DNA of 64,000 nt from JADGRB01 sp963835825 (GCA_963835825.1 CAWIGZ010000001.1:2232001-2296000); one strand, 5' to 3'. Shown: positions 1-8,359, counted from the first letter of the stretch. Notes: generated from the sequence alone by a model not told the origin. Numbers and translations: made by a program.

Positions 1-45
1 GCCTGCCACGGCCAGGATGCCCCTATGTGCGGAAAGAATCTTCAT
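1..45 (-). CDS. 5' end of an exported protein, cut by the window edge
   Basis: Only the first 15 codons are inside the window. They read MKILSAHRGILAVAG, with a basic start followed by a small hydrophobic stretch, as in a signal peptide. A perfect GGAGG Shine-Dalgarno sequence lies on the minus strand at 50-54, about four bases before the ATG at 43-45, and this fixes the start. The product cannot be named from so few residues. Confidence 0.5.
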   Translation of the reverse strand, partial: MKILSAHRGILAVAG

Positions 46-245
46 GTGACCTCCATGCGCAGATTTGGGTAGGCAGACGTTGGTGCCCTGAGGCCCAAAG
101 AAAGAGGCACGTTTCTGGCAAAAATCGACGGACAGCTCCTGCGTCGGCCAGGGACCTCGTGGTAACTAATTGATTCTTTACATATTTTATTGTTACAGAA
201 TCGGATCTTCTGGCGAGCTGCCGCGCGCGCCTCGGCTGGACGCGG
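46..245. other. Intergenic stretch with an AT-rich island
   Basis: No gene is visible between the partial gene at the left edge and the end of the PPK2 gene. Positions about 163-200 are strikingly AT-rich for this genome (runs such as tttacatattttattgtt) and would suit a promoter for the leftward partial gene, but no clear -35/-10 pair can be assigned. Confidence 0.35.
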
Positions 246-1130
246 CTACGCCGGCTTCTTCGCCAGCTGGCGCCGGATGGATCGCAATTCGCGCAGCCGC
301 GACGCTGACAGCGACGGATACCGCATCTTCAAAGCGCCCAACGTCTCGACGATGATCCGGGAGACGATCAGCCGCGCGTTCTTTTTGTCGTCGGCCGGGA
401 CGACGTACCAGGGGGAACCGGCGGTGCTGGTGGCTCCCAGGCACGCCTCGTAGGCCTTCATGTAGCTGCGCCAGTACTTTCGTTCCTCGACGTCGGCCTG
501 GCTGAATTTCCATCGGCGGTCGGGATCGTCGATGCGCTTCAAGAACCGCCGCCGCTGTTCTTCCTTCGAGAGGTGCAGGAAGAATTTGACGATCCGGGTC
601 CCGTTGCGATGCAGGTGGCGTTCGAGCCCCAAGATGGACTGATAGCGTCCCCGCCAGATGTCGCCGTCCTCCGCGTCCCGCGGGGGCAGTCCCTCGGCCC
701 GAAGGATCTCGGGATGCACGCGGGCGATCAAGACCTCCTCGTAATACGAGCGATTGAAGATTCCGATCCGTCCGCGCTCGGGAAGACAGCGCGTGGTCCG
801 CCAGAGGAAATCGTGCTCGAGCTCGTCGGCGCTCGGGTGCTTGAAGCTGAACACCTGACAGCCCTGCGGGTTGACGCCCGACATGACGTGAGCGATGGCG
901 CCGTCCTTGCCCGCCGCATCCATGGCCTGGAAGATCAAAAGGAGGGCGTACTGGTTGGAGGCATAGAGGAGCTGCTGCAACTTGCTCAGCTGCGCAACCT
1001 GGCCGGCGAGGAGCTCGTGGTATTCGTCCTTGGATCGGTAGAGCGGCTTGACCGACGTGGCGCGCCGCTCGAGATTGACGGTCTCCCCTTCGGACACCCG
1101 GAAACGGACGAGGCTGTCTTTCACCGGCAC
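246..1130 (-). CDS. ppk2: PPK2 family polyphosphate kinase / polyphosphate:nucleotide phosphotransferase
   Basis: This cytoplasmic enzyme transfers phosphate between polyphosphate and nucleotides. The 294-residue protein has the single PPK2 P-loop kinase domain. A Walker A-like loop, MDAAGKDG, is at residues 70-77; the Walker B region, GIFNRSYYEEVL, is at about 123-134; and a lid with RRRFLKRIDDPDRRWKFS is at about 193-210. The length fits single-domain PPK2 enzymes. The start codon is GTG and no good ribosome site precedes it, so the exact start is uncertain. Whether it prefers AMP, ADP or GDP cannot be read from the sequence. It is divergent from the GH172 gene, with about 165 bases between the starts. 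Confidence 0.9.
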   Translation of the reverse strand: MPVKDSLVRFRVSEGETVNLERRATSVKPLYRSKDEYHELLAGQVAQLSKLQQLLYASNQYALLLIFQAMDAAGKDGAIAHVMSGVNPQGCQVFSFKHPSADELEHDFLWRTTRCLPERGRIGIFNRSYYEEVLIARVHPEILRAEGLPPRDAEDGDIWRGRYQSILGLERHLHRNGTRIVKFFLHLSKEEQRRRFLKRIDDPDRRWKFSQADVEERKYWRSYMKAYEACLGATSTAGSPWYVVPADDKKNARLIVSRIIVETLGALKMRYPSLSASRLRELRSIRRQLAKKPA

Positions 1131-1220
1131 GTGGTGGATGTTCCCAGACGGCCGTCGGCCGTCAAGAGTCGCGTGAGCGTCGACGGGCTTCGCCCGGCGG
1201 CGCTCGCCCGCGGGGGATCT

Positions 1221-1243
1221 AAAGGACCCTTTGAGGGGCCTTT
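1221..1243. terminator. Hairpin between PPK2 and GH172 genes
   Basis: AAAGGACCC and GGGGCCTTT can pair around the loop TTTGA with one mismatch, followed by a short T-rich stretch. It overlaps the first possible TTG start of the GH172 gene at 1231, which argues for the downstream GTG start at 1297. It could be a terminator or attenuator; this is inferred from structure only. Confidence 0.3.
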
Positions 1244-1296
1244 ACTTAAGCGACGCGTCGATTGACCGCCCCGCCGGTCGGGACGACCATCGGCGC

Positions 1297-2997
1297 GTGC
1301 GCCAACGAAACCTCGCGCTCGGTCTGCTGACCACCGCAGGCATCGGCGCAGTTCTGTGGCTCGGTCGCGGGCGCGCGCCCGACGAGCAACCCGCGCTGCC
1401 GGTCGCACCGCCGCGCGCACCGGCCGCGGTGGTCGCCCTGCCCCCGCCCGGGCCGGAGCCGAGGCCTGCGCCCGGCGAGATCAGCGTGCTGACGCTGCTG
1501 CACGAGATGGCCGACCTCGACCACCTGGCGCGGCTCCCGAAAGCGCGCTTCGCGGCCGGGCAGGCCGCCAGCACGGACCGGCGATCGAGGCAGCCCACCG
1601 ACCCGAACGGTTGGTTCGCCAACGACGACTTCGTGACCGACACCGAGGCGAACCTCGTCCGCGTGGAGGCCGCACCCGACGGCGGCAAACGTTACGTCCT
1701 GCTCGACGTCGCGGGACCAGGCGCGGTGGTACGAATCTGGAGCGCCAATCCCACCGGGACGCTGCGCATCTCTATCGACGGCGACGCGCGACCGGCGCTG
1801 GAGGCGCCCATGGCCGCTCTGTTGTCGGGGGAGGTCTCCCCGTTCGTCGCGCCGTTCGGTCAGATCACGGCGCGCGGGTCCAGCCTCTACTTCCCCATCC
1901 CGTACCGGAGCCGCTGCGTCGTCACCGTCGACAGCATCGTCTCGCCCGACCCGTTCACCGGTCGTCCGACCGCCAAGCTCTATTACCAGATCGGCACCCG
2001 CGCCTATCGACCGGAGGCGGCCCGCGACCTCCGCCCCTACTCGGCCGCGGAGGTCACGCGGGCGGGCGGCGCGGTCGCCCGCGCGGCGGCGCTGCTGCGC
2101 GACGGGCTGCCGGCGCCCCGCCCCCGTGCGGGTCGCCAGACGATCGCGCTGCCGACGACAACGCTCGATCGCGAGCACCCGGCGTCATTGACGGTTCCGG
2201 CGCCCGCGGGCGGCGCGCGCATCACCGAGCTGCGTCTGGCGACGAGCGAGCGCGCCCCCGACAGGCTGCGCGCGACGATGCTGACGATTGCCTTCGACGG
2301 TGACGAGACGGTGGCCGCTCCCCTGGTCGCGTTCTTCGGGACCAGTCCGGAGCCCGTGCCCTACCGCTCGTTGCCGATGAGCATCGAGCCCGACGGCACG
2401 ATGGTCTGCCGGTTTCCGATGCCGTTTCGCGAGCGCGCCGTCGTCCGCGTGTCTCGCGACGGCCCCGGCGCCGCCGAGCTGCACGGCAGCGTCACCGTCG
2501 ACGCGGCGGCGTTCGATGCCGCATCGATGCTGTTCCGAGCGACCTGGCGGCCGCGGGCGGTGCTCCGTACCCGGCCGCTTCAGGACTGGCACATCGCCAC
2601 CCTCGAAGGAACCGGGCAACAGGTCGGGACTCTCCTCGATGTGGAGAACCCGCCCGGCGTCGGCTGGTGGGGCGAGGGCGACGAGAAGATCTTCGTCGAC
2701 GGCGAAACGTTCCCCAGCCTGTTCGGCACCGGCACGGAGGACTACTTCGGCTACGCCTGGTCGAGCACCGAGACCTTCGCCCACGCCTATCACGCCCAGA
2801 CGCGGGCGCCGGCGGCCGGCTTCGGGGGCCTCTTCTCGATGAACCGCTTCCTGGTGCTCGACCCGGTTCCGTTCGAGCGCTCCCTGCGCTTCGACCTGGA
2901 GATCTGGCACTGGACCGACACGTCGATCGCCGCCGACGCGATCCTCTACTGGTACGCCCGCCCCGGGGCCCGCGACGACCACCCGCCCCCGCGCTGA
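1297..2997 (+). CDS. Exported DUF2961 / glycoside hydrolase family 172 protein
   Basis: The protein is about 566 residues from the GTG at 1297; a TTG at 1231 would add 22 residues. It opens with a basic stretch and a hydrophobic segment (LALGLLTTAGIGAVLWL), so it is membrane-anchored or secreted, then a Pro/Ala-rich linker. The rest fits DUF2961: an N-terminal jelly-roll half, and a C-terminal half with FPSLFGTGTEDYFGYAW followed by GLFSMNRFLVLDPVPFE, the most conserved block of the family. GH172 enzymes act on furanosides such as difructose dianhydrides and D- or L-arabinofuranosides. A role in side-chain removal from plant polysaccharide is inferred from the surrounding xylanase genes. Confidence 0.82.
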   Translation: MRQRNLALGLLTTAGIGAVLWLGRGRAPDEQPALPVAPPRAPAAVVALPPPGPEPRPAPGEISVLTLLHEMADLDHLARLPKARFAAGQAASTDRRSRQPTDPNGWFANDDFVTDTEANLVRVEAAPDGGKRYVLLDVAGPGAVVRIWSANPTGTLRISIDGDARPALEAPMAALLSGEVSPFVAPFGQITARGSSLYFPIPYRSRCVVTVDSIVSPDPFTGRPTAKLYYQIGTRAYRPEAARDLRPYSAAEVTRAGGAVARAAALLRDGLPAPRPRAGRQTIALPTTTLDREHPASLTVPAPAGGARITELRLATSERAPDRLRATMLTIAFDGDETVAAPLVAFFGTSPEPVPYRSLPMSIEPDGTMVCRFPMPFRERAVVRVSRDGPGAAELHGSVTVDAAAFDAASMLFRATWRPRAVLRTRPLQDWHIATLEGTGQQVGTLLDVENPPGVGWWGEGDEKIFVDGETFPSLFGTGTEDYFGYAWSSTETFAHAYHAQTRAPAAGFGGLFSMNRFLVLDPVPFERSLRFDLEIWHWTDTSIAADAILYWYARPGARDDHPPPR

Positions 2998-3060
2998 GTC
3001 GCCGGCGCGGTCAACCAGGAACGTCTACCCGTCGGCCGCCGCCGGCACCACAATATTTGG

Positions 3061-3513
3061 ATGGATCGAAACCTGGCGCTCGAGGTGGTCCGGGTGACCG
3101 AGGCGGCGGCGCTGGCGGCGGCGCGGTTCGTGGGGCGAGGCGATGGGGAGGGGGCCGACCGGGCGGCCACCGAGGCGATGCGGAAGACGTTCGGCTTCGT
3201 GCACCTGCGCGGGCGGGTGGTCATCGGCGAAGGGGAGCGGGACGAGGCGCCGATGCTCTACATGCGGGCCATGGCGATGGGGATCGCCGATCTCGATCAC
3301 GTGTTCGCCATCGACGAACTCGCCCGCGGCGACGTCATGTTCGCGGCGACCGGCGTCACCGACGGGTTTCTCCTCCGCGGCGTGCGCTTCACCGCGACCG
3401 GCGCGGACACCAACTCGATCGTCATGCGCTCGCACTCCGGCAGCGTCCGGTTTCTCCAGACGCGCCACCGCGTCGAGGGGCACCCCGTTTATGGGGGTGC
3501 GAGCCACCGGTAA
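3061..3513 (+). pseudogene. glpX: Internally deleted class II fructose-1,6-bisphosphatase (GlpX remnant)
   Basis: The first ~68 residues match the GlpX N-terminus, including GEGERDEAPMLY. The sequence then jumps in frame to the C-terminal part (AMGI...ELARGD...FAATGVTDGFLLRGVRF...VRF). Compared with E. coli GlpX as I remember it, the block from about residue 70 to 254 is missing. That block carries the metal- and phosphate-binding DP(I/L)EGT segment and most of the catalytic site. The product is 150 residues against the usual 320-340 and is very unlikely to be an active phosphatase. No indel or stop lies in the remaining frame. The ATG at 3061 lacks a clear ribosome site. Confidence 0.8.
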
Positions 3514-3607
3514 GAGCCTCGCCCACCAGGGCCACCGCCAGGGCGACCACCACCAGGGCGGGAAACAAGATGGTGAGGGCCAGCAGTCGGAGGCCGGAGT
3601 CGGTCAT
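3422..3607 (-). CDS. Possible small single-pass membrane protein
   Basis: This 61-residue reading frame starts at an ATG (3605-3607) with a good AGGAGAT ribosome site just upstream. Residues 6-35 form one convincing hydrophobic helix (LRLLALTILFPALVVVALAV). The second half is Arg/Gly/Ser-rich and runs antisense into the glpX remnant, so the original 3' end may have been lost in the same rearrangement. No family is recognised. Confidence 0.35.
   Translation of the reverse strand: MTDSGLRLLALTILFPALVVVALAVALVGEALTGGSHPHKRGAPRRGGASGETGRCRSASA
3480..3500. repeat. Inverted repeat at the end of the glpX remnant
   Basis: GCACCCC and GGGGTGC flank the loop GTTTATG and form a perfect 7-bp stem, 13 bases before the end of the glpX frame. 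It may act as a terminator or mark a rearrangement point. Confidence 0.3.
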
Positions 3608-3817
3608 CGCATCTCCTGTCGGATCCGTCACCGATTCGTCGCGGCGAGCACCGGGAATCAAGCTCTGTTTTGCGTGACGGATCTGGTCCAATGTCGACAC
3701 CAGTAGGTCGAGTGATGGCGCAGCGTTCGTTGATTCCTCGGGAATCCCAGCGGCCCCTGCCGGTGGTTCCCCCGGCGTCGAGCTTTCGCCGAGCTGTTCG
3801 ACAGTCACTTCGCGTTC

Positions 3818-4309
3818 GTGTGGCGGACGGCGCGCCGGCTGGGCGTGCCGGACTCCCATCTGGACGACGTGGTCCAGGAGACCTTCATGGTCGCCTACCG
3901 GCGGCGCGAAGACTTCGAAGGCCGCTCTTCGGTCAAGACGTGGCTCTACGGGATCGCCTTCAACGTGGTCCGCGCCTATCGCCGCCAGCTGGGCGCCAAG
4001 GATCCGGCCGCGCTGCACGAGGACCGGCGCGCCGATCCGGACCTGCTCACCGACGGCGCCGACGGCCCCCAGGAATCCGCCGCCAGGCGAGAGGCCGGTC
4101 GCTTCGTGGATCGCTTTCTGCGGCAGCTCAACGACGACCAGCGCGAGGTCTTCGTGCTGGCCGAGCTGGAGGAGCTGACCGCGCCGGAGATCGCCACCGT
4201 GCTCGGCACGCCGCTGAACACGGTGTACTCGCGACTCCGGCTGGCGCGGGCCGAGCTCGAGAAGGCCGTCGCCCGGCATCGCGCCCGCGACGAGCGGAGG
4301 ATGCCATGA
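3818..4309 (+). CDS. ECF-type RNA polymerase sigma-70 factor (N-terminus frameshifted)
   Basis: The open frame encodes sigma region 2 (DDVVQETFMVAYRRREDFEG...WLYGIAFNVVRAYRR) and region 4 (REVFVLAELEELTAPEIATVLGTPLNTVYSRLRLAR, quoted in parts), so it should direct RNA polymerase to a special promoter set. The GTG at 3818 is not the natural start. Upstream in frame the sequence still reads ELFDSHFAFVW, typical region 2.1, but reaches a stop with no start codon. A neighbouring frame reads from an ATG at 3691 (MSTPVGRVMAQRSL...PASSF). Removing one C near 3787 joins the two as ...SSFAELFDSHF. The stop overlaps the next gene's ATG (ATGA), so the pair is translationally coupled. Confidence 0.85.
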   Translation: MWRTARRLGVPDSHLDDVVQETFMVAYRRREDFEGRSSVKTWLYGIAFNVVRAYRRQLGAKDPAALHEDRRADPDLLTDGADGPQESAARREAGRFVDRFLRQLNDDQREVFVLAELEELTAPEIATVLGTPLNTVYSRLRLARAELEKAVARHRARDERRMP

Positions 4310-5256
4310 ACGACCTCGGGAACGACGCCCGCGCCCTCCTCGACCTCGCGCGCGACGCGCACGATCCCGCCGAGCACGATCGGGCGCGGGTGCGGGCGAA
4401 GCTGGCCTCGCAGCTCGGCGTGGCCGCGGGCCTGGGGATGGTGGCGGGGCTCGGCGCGGCCGCCAAGAGCACGGCGGCGGTCGGGGCCGGCGCGGGCACG
4501 GGAGTCACCGCCGGAACGCTGGGGGCCGGCGCCGCGGCGCTGAAGCTGGTCGGCGCGGTGCTGGTGGTCTCGGCCACGGTCGGCGCGGGCGCGGTGGTCG
4601 TCCATCATGCGCGCCGGGCTCCGGTCGCGCGGGTCGCTCTCGTCGAGAAGGCTGCCCCGTCGAGCCCCCGCAGAGCGGCGAGGGGAGTCGCCGCGGTCGG
4701 CGCGCCGGGCTCTCCTGAGGTCGCGCCGCCCGAGGCGCCGACCCAGGCGAGCGACGCGATTCGACTGGGCGCGAAGATGCATTCGTCGGCCGCGCCTCCC
4801 GCTGTTGCGAGCGGGGCGCCGAAGCCGGCGCAAACGTACGCGCCGGTGCCCTCCCCGAAGACTGGGCTGACGAACGCCGAGAACGCGCGCGCCGCCCTCC
4901 CCGCACGACCGTCCGCGCCGGCCGTGGCCGACGAGGCCAGCCTGTTCCACGACGGGATCGTGGCGCTGCGGTCCGGACAGCCGGCCCGCGCTCTGGAGCT
5001 GTTTGACCTGCATGCGCGCCTTTATCCACACGGCGTGCTGGCCGAGGAGCGGGAGGCCGAGCGCGCGCTGGCGCTGGCCGAGCTCGGCCGCACCGCCGAG
5101 GCGCGCACCGCGATCGATCGGTTTGTCCAGGCCCACCCCCTGTCCCCCCTGGCGGCTCGCCTGGTTGCGCGGGCACACCTGCTCGACCCGGGCATTCGGA
5201 ACCCGGGCTCCGCGGAACGGCCCGGCCAGGAGGGGGCCGGCAGCCACACCCCCTGA
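4306..5256 (+). CDS. Single-pass membrane protein with C-terminal TPR-like region, coupled to the ECF sigma factor
   Basis: This 316-residue protein has three parts. The N-terminal ~45 residues are charged and cytosolic. An Ala/Gly-rich hydrophobic stretch follows (about residues 45-100, with LKLVGAVLVVSATVGAGAVVV as the likely membrane helix). After a Pro/Ala-rich linker comes a C-terminal TPR-like helical region (LFHDGIVALRSGQPARALEL and LAEEREAERALALAEL). This architecture often follows ECF sigma genes in myxobacteria and would suit an anti-sigma or sensor role, but no zinc-binding anti-sigma motif is visible, so the role is inference. The gene at 14848-15507 has the same architecture. Confidence 0.7.
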   Translation: MNDLGNDARALLDLARDAHDPAEHDRARVRAKLASQLGVAAGLGMVAGLGAAAKSTAAVGAGAGTGVTAGTLGAGAAALKLVGAVLVVSATVGAGAVVVHHARRAPVARVALVEKAAPSSPRRAARGVAAVGAPGSPEVAPPEAPTQASDAIRLGAKMHSSAAPPAVASGAPKPAQTYAPVPSPKTGLTNAENARAALPARPSAPAVADEASLFHDGIVALRSGQPARALELFDLHARLYPHGVLAEEREAERALALAELGRTAEARTAIDRFVQAHPLSPLAARLVARAHLLDPGIRNPGSAERPGQEGAGSHTP

Positions 5257-5588
5257 GTCGAGGCGTTCTCCCCGTCGCCTTCGGGCTGCTCGAAGCTGGC
5301 GAAGGTCTGGGTGGCCCACCAGGCCAGGTCCGACCAGCGCGGGAAGATGAGGCGCTGCTCGGCCAGATTCGACGAAAGGGCGGGGTCCGAGGCACACACA
5401 GAAATACGCAAATACCTGTGACAACGGCGGCCCGGTCGGGACAATGACTGCACAGATAGCGCCGTGTTGCTCGCATAGGGCACAGCGCGTCAGCCGCCGC
5501 GCCAGTCGCCCGTCGCCGGGCGGAGCAGGCTCCGGCGCCTAGCTCGCTGTCGAAGGCCCCTAGCCCCCCCTTGAAGGAGCAGCTCCCC
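5257..5588. other. Intergenic region, no gene seen
   Basis: These 332 bases separate the TPR gene from the xylanase gene. A minus-strand frame across about 5270-5400 gives protein-like text (EQRLIFPRWSDLAWWATQ) but has no start, ribosome site or family match, so no gene is called. The last part must hold the xylanase promoter. Confidence 0.3.
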
Positions 5589-6713
5589 ATGATGAGACGG
5601 AATCTTCAAATTGCCGCTGTTGCCACCTCCCTGGCTCTCTTTGGTTGCGGCTCCAGTGGAACCGGCTCCGGGGGGACGGGGGGCACGACCGGCTCGGGGG
5701 GAGCGACCAGCACCGGCGGTACGACCGGCACCGGCGGCACCACCAGCACCGGTGGCACGACCGGCACCGGCGGCACGACGAGCACCGGCGGCACGATCGG
5801 ATCCGGGGGGACCATCGGCACTGGCGGCACGACCGCCACTGGAGGGTCGAGCGGTGCAGGCGGGCGGGGCGGCTCGACCGGTACCGGCGGCGCCGGCGGT
5901 CGCGGCGGCTCGGGCGGGCACGGGGGCTCGGGCGGGACCGGGGCGGCTGGAAGCGGCGGCACCACCGGCTCCGGCGGGGCGGCCGGGCACGCCGGCACGG
6001 GCGGCACGACGGGGACCGGCGGCTCCGGTACCGACGGAAGCGTGACGGTCGATTGCTCGGCGGTGATGCCGACCGGCGGGACCGTGCACACCGGCACCAA
6101 CGTCAACGGGACGGCCGACGGCCTCGGTTACGGCATCTGGACCAACGGCAGCGGCGGCAGCATCACCACCTTCTCCAACGCGCACGCGTTTTCTACGTCC
6201 TGGAACAACAGCCAGGATTTCCTGGCGCACCTGGGGCTCGATTTCAACAGCTCGAAGGCCTGGACGGCCTACGGAACGATCGAGGCCCAGTTCGTCGAGA
6301 AGAAGTCGGGAAGCGGCGGCGGCTATTCGTCCATCGGAATGTACGGGTGGACGCACAGCCCCTGCGTCGAGTGGTACATCAACGAAGACTCGTACAACGG
6401 TCTGGGAGGGGGTGGCAGCGCCACCGCCGTGATTGATGGGGCGACCTACCACTTGCAGATGAAGACGACGACCGGCACCGGCGGCGCCAATGCTTGCGAA
6501 TCCGGCCATACCGGCGGCTGGACGCAGATGATCAGCACCCGAAGCTCCGCGCGCACCTGCGGGACGATCACCGTCAGCGACCACTTCGCGGCGTGGGAGA
6601 AGCAGGGCTGGAGCCTGGGGACGCTGTCGTCCGTTCACATCAACGTGGAAGTGGGCGGCGGCAACGGAAGCATCGACTTCCCGGTCGCCAACGTCACCAC
6701 GACCAGCAAGTAG
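5589..6713 (+). CDS. GH11 endo-1,4-beta-xylanase lipoprotein
   Basis: This extracellular endo-xylanase cuts the xylan backbone. The ATG at 5589 is preceded by GGAG; a TTG 18 bases upstream is less likely. Residues 1-20 are a lipoprotein signal ending in LALFGC. A linker of about 130 residues follows, made of GTGG/STGG-like repeats. The C-terminal ~225 residues are a GH11 jelly roll. The nucleophile is Glu261 in SPCVEWYINED (family pattern VEYYIVE) and the acid/base is Glu354 in INVEVGGGNGS. It is probably tethered to the outer membrane by the lipid and reaches out on the linker. A strong hairpin follows the stop. A GH30 gene lies 144 bases downstream on the same strand. Confidence 0.88.
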   Translation: MMRRNLQIAAVATSLALFGCGSSGTGSGGTGGTTGSGGATSTGGTTGTGGTTSTGGTTGTGGTTSTGGTIGSGGTIGTGGTTATGGSSGAGGRGGSTGTGGAGGRGGSGGHGGSGGTGAAGSGGTTGSGGAAGHAGTGGTTGTGGSGTDGSVTVDCSAVMPTGGTVHTGTNVNGTADGLGYGIWTNGSGGSITTFSNAHAFSTSWNNSQDFLAHLGLDFNSSKAWTAYGTIEAQFVEKKSGSGGGYSSIGMYGWTHSPCVEWYINEDSYNGLGGGGSATAVIDGATYHLQMKTTTGTGGANACESGHTGGWTQMISTRSSARTCGTITVSDHFAAWEKQGWSLGTLSSVHINVEVGGGNGSIDFPVANVTTTSK

Positions 6714-6720
6714 CTTTTTC

Positions 6721-6746
6721 CGGCGCGCCCGGAACAGGGCGCGCCG
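6721..6746 (+). terminator. Hairpin terminator after the GH11 gene
   Basis: CGGCGCGCC and GGCGCGCCG form a perfect 9-bp stem around CGGAACAG, eight bases after the stop codon. There is no T-run after it, although a T-run precedes it, so it may pause or protect rather than act as a classical intrinsic terminator. Confidence 0.5.
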
Positions 6747-6857
6747 TTCACGCCGGTCCTTTCAGGATCCGTCCAGCCGCTGGTGTCCGACCACCAACCC
6801 CCACGCGGGTTCGCTGGCGCGACACCTCACGACGCGGGCAGTGTTAAGGTACCCGCC

Positions 6858-8279
6858 GTGAAAAATCCTTCGCGCCGCTCACGCTCGCTTTGCGCGGTGG
6901 TTTTTTACGCTGCGCTCGGCTTGGGCGGCTGCGGGAGCGCCCCGGATCCCATCAACGTGTCGGTCGCGATCGACACGTCGGTGACCCACCAGACGCTGGA
7001 GGGCTTCGGCGCCGCGACCGCGTATCAGTCCTATCTGCTGGCTGGGCGGACCGACGACATCTTCCAGGTCTTGTTCGTCGACTCGGGTCTCGACATCCTG
7101 CGCCTCGGGAACTGGTACCAGAACCAGGGCACGACCGACGCGACGACCGCCTTCAGCGACACCAACGCGGTGCAGATCGTCCAGAAGGCCACCGCCGCCC
7201 GCGGGGGGACGCCGCCCAAGATCCTCATGTCCTCCTGGACGCCGCCGGCGTACCTCAAGAGCAACGGCGTCACCAGGCCGCCGTTCGGCAGCGGCACGAG
7301 CGTCCCGGCCGGCACCCTCATCCAGAACGGCGGCGGTTATGCCTATGCGGACTTCGGCGACTGGTGGGCGCGCTCGCTCCAGGCCTACGCCGGCGCGGGG
7401 GTGGTCCCCGACTGGGTGAGCATTCAGAACGAACCGGACTTCTTCACCAGCCAGTGGGAGACCTGCGTCTTCGGCCCCACCGAAGGCGCCACGGTCGAGG
7501 GCATCCCGGCCGCCGGCTACGGGCAAGCCCTGGATGCGGTCTCCGGCGCGATCCAGGCGGCGAACCTCGCTTCGCCGCCCGTGCTGCTGGGCCCGGAGAC
7601 CACCGGGTTCAAGGGCGACATCGTCCAGCAGTATCTGAACGGCCTCGACCCTTCCAAGCTGGGCGGGATCGCCCATCACCTGTACGGCAACACCGGCGAC
7701 AATCCGGCGCCCGACACGTTCAACGCGTCGATGCGCGACATCGGGCGAGCGGGCGCGGCGGACGGCCTGCCGACCTTCATGACCGAATACTCGCCCAACG
7801 CCCCCACGATGTTCGACACCGCGTGGCTCATCGACAACGCCCTCACCGTCGAGAACGTGTCGGCCTACATCTACTGGGAGCTGGTCTGGAACAATTCGAC
7901 GCCACCGACCGGGCTGGTGACGATCGCCAACCCGCCAGCGACGGCGCCGTACACGGTGAACGATCTCTACTACGCGCTCAAGCACTTCGCCCGCTGGACG
8001 GACCCGGGGTGGATTCGCGTCGACGCGACGTCGTCCGTTTCGGCGGTGCGGGCTTCGGCGTTCGTGAGCCCGGACGGGACCAGCCTCACCCTGGTGCTCC
8101 TCAACTCCGGCAGCGAGGACCACCTCGTCTCGGTGAGCCCGGGCGACTTCCCCTTCGGCACGCTGGCCGTTTATCGCAGCTCGGGTGACAGCGAACGGAC
8201 GACGCCCGTCGCGCCGGAGAGCGACGGCAGCATCGCCCTGCCCGCGCGCGCGATCGCGACCGTCACCTTCACGCCCTAA
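6858..8279 (+). CDS. GH30 glucuronoxylanase / endo-xylanase lipoprotein
   Basis: The GTG at 6858 has AAGG nine bases upstream and opens a basic signal peptide ending in LGLGGC, so the protein is a lipoprotein. Unlike its neighbours it lacks the Gly/Thr linker. The mature ~450 residues fit GH30: an (alpha/beta)8 domain starting at HQTLEGFGAA, the acid/base Glu193 in WVSIQNEPDF, the nucleophile Glu310 in FMTEYS, and a C-terminal beta-sandwich (VRASAFVSPDGTSLTLVLLN). Family GH30 contains glucuronoxylan-specific xylanases as well as other activities; a xylan role is inferred from the adjacent GH11 gene. A conserved hairpin repeat follows the stop. Confidence 0.87.
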   Translation: MKNPSRRSRSLCAVVFYAALGLGGCGSAPDPINVSVAIDTSVTHQTLEGFGAATAYQSYLLAGRTDDIFQVLFVDSGLDILRLGNWYQNQGTTDATTAFSDTNAVQIVQKATAARGGTPPKILMSSWTPPAYLKSNGVTRPPFGSGTSVPAGTLIQNGGGYAYADFGDWWARSLQAYAGAGVVPDWVSIQNEPDFFTSQWETCVFGPTEGATVEGIPAAGYGQALDAVSGAIQAANLASPPVLLGPETTGFKGDIVQQYLNGLDPSKLGGIAHHLYGNTGDNPAPDTFNASMRDIGRAGAADGLPTFMTEYSPNAPTMFDTAWLIDNALTVENVSAYIYWELVWNNSTPPTGLVTIANPPATAPYTVNDLYYALKHFARWTDPGWIRVDATSSVSAVRASAFVSPDGTSLTLVLLNSGSEDHLVSVSPGDFPFGTLAVYRSSGDSERTTPVAPESDGSIALPARAIATVTFTP

Positions 8280-8359
8280 GAGGGCGTCGCCGAAAAGGCG
8301 ACGGTGAGCGCAGCGAACCATTCCCGACGACCTGCCGCTCGATAGGCGGCCTGGGCGGA
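8280..8359 (+). repeat. Dispersed intergenic hairpin element, copy 1
   Basis: Directly after the GH30 stop codon, CGTCGCC (8285-8291) and GGCGACG (8297-8303) pair around GAAAA. About 55 further bases (GTGAGCGCAGCGA...CCCGACGACCTGCCGCTCGATAGGCGGCCTGG, quoted in part) are shared almost base for base with the copy after the metallophosphoesterase gene at 16815. It lies between convergent genes and ends about 50 bases before the P-type ATPase stop. Confidence 0.75.

Noticed and set aside
573..1265. Long plus-strand open frame opposite the PPK2 gene
   Set aside because: It is an antisense shadow typical of GC-rich genes; the minus-strand frame has clear PPK2 motifs.
3422..4279. Long minus-strand frame opposite the sigma factor
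   Set aside because: Most of it is a shadow; only the short part starting at 3607, with its own ribosome site and a hydrophobic helix, was kept.
5606..6106. Proline-rich minus-strand frame opposite the GH11 linker
   Set aside because: It is the complement of the GTGG repeat; the same kind of PPVPV-rich shadow occurs opposite every linker gene.
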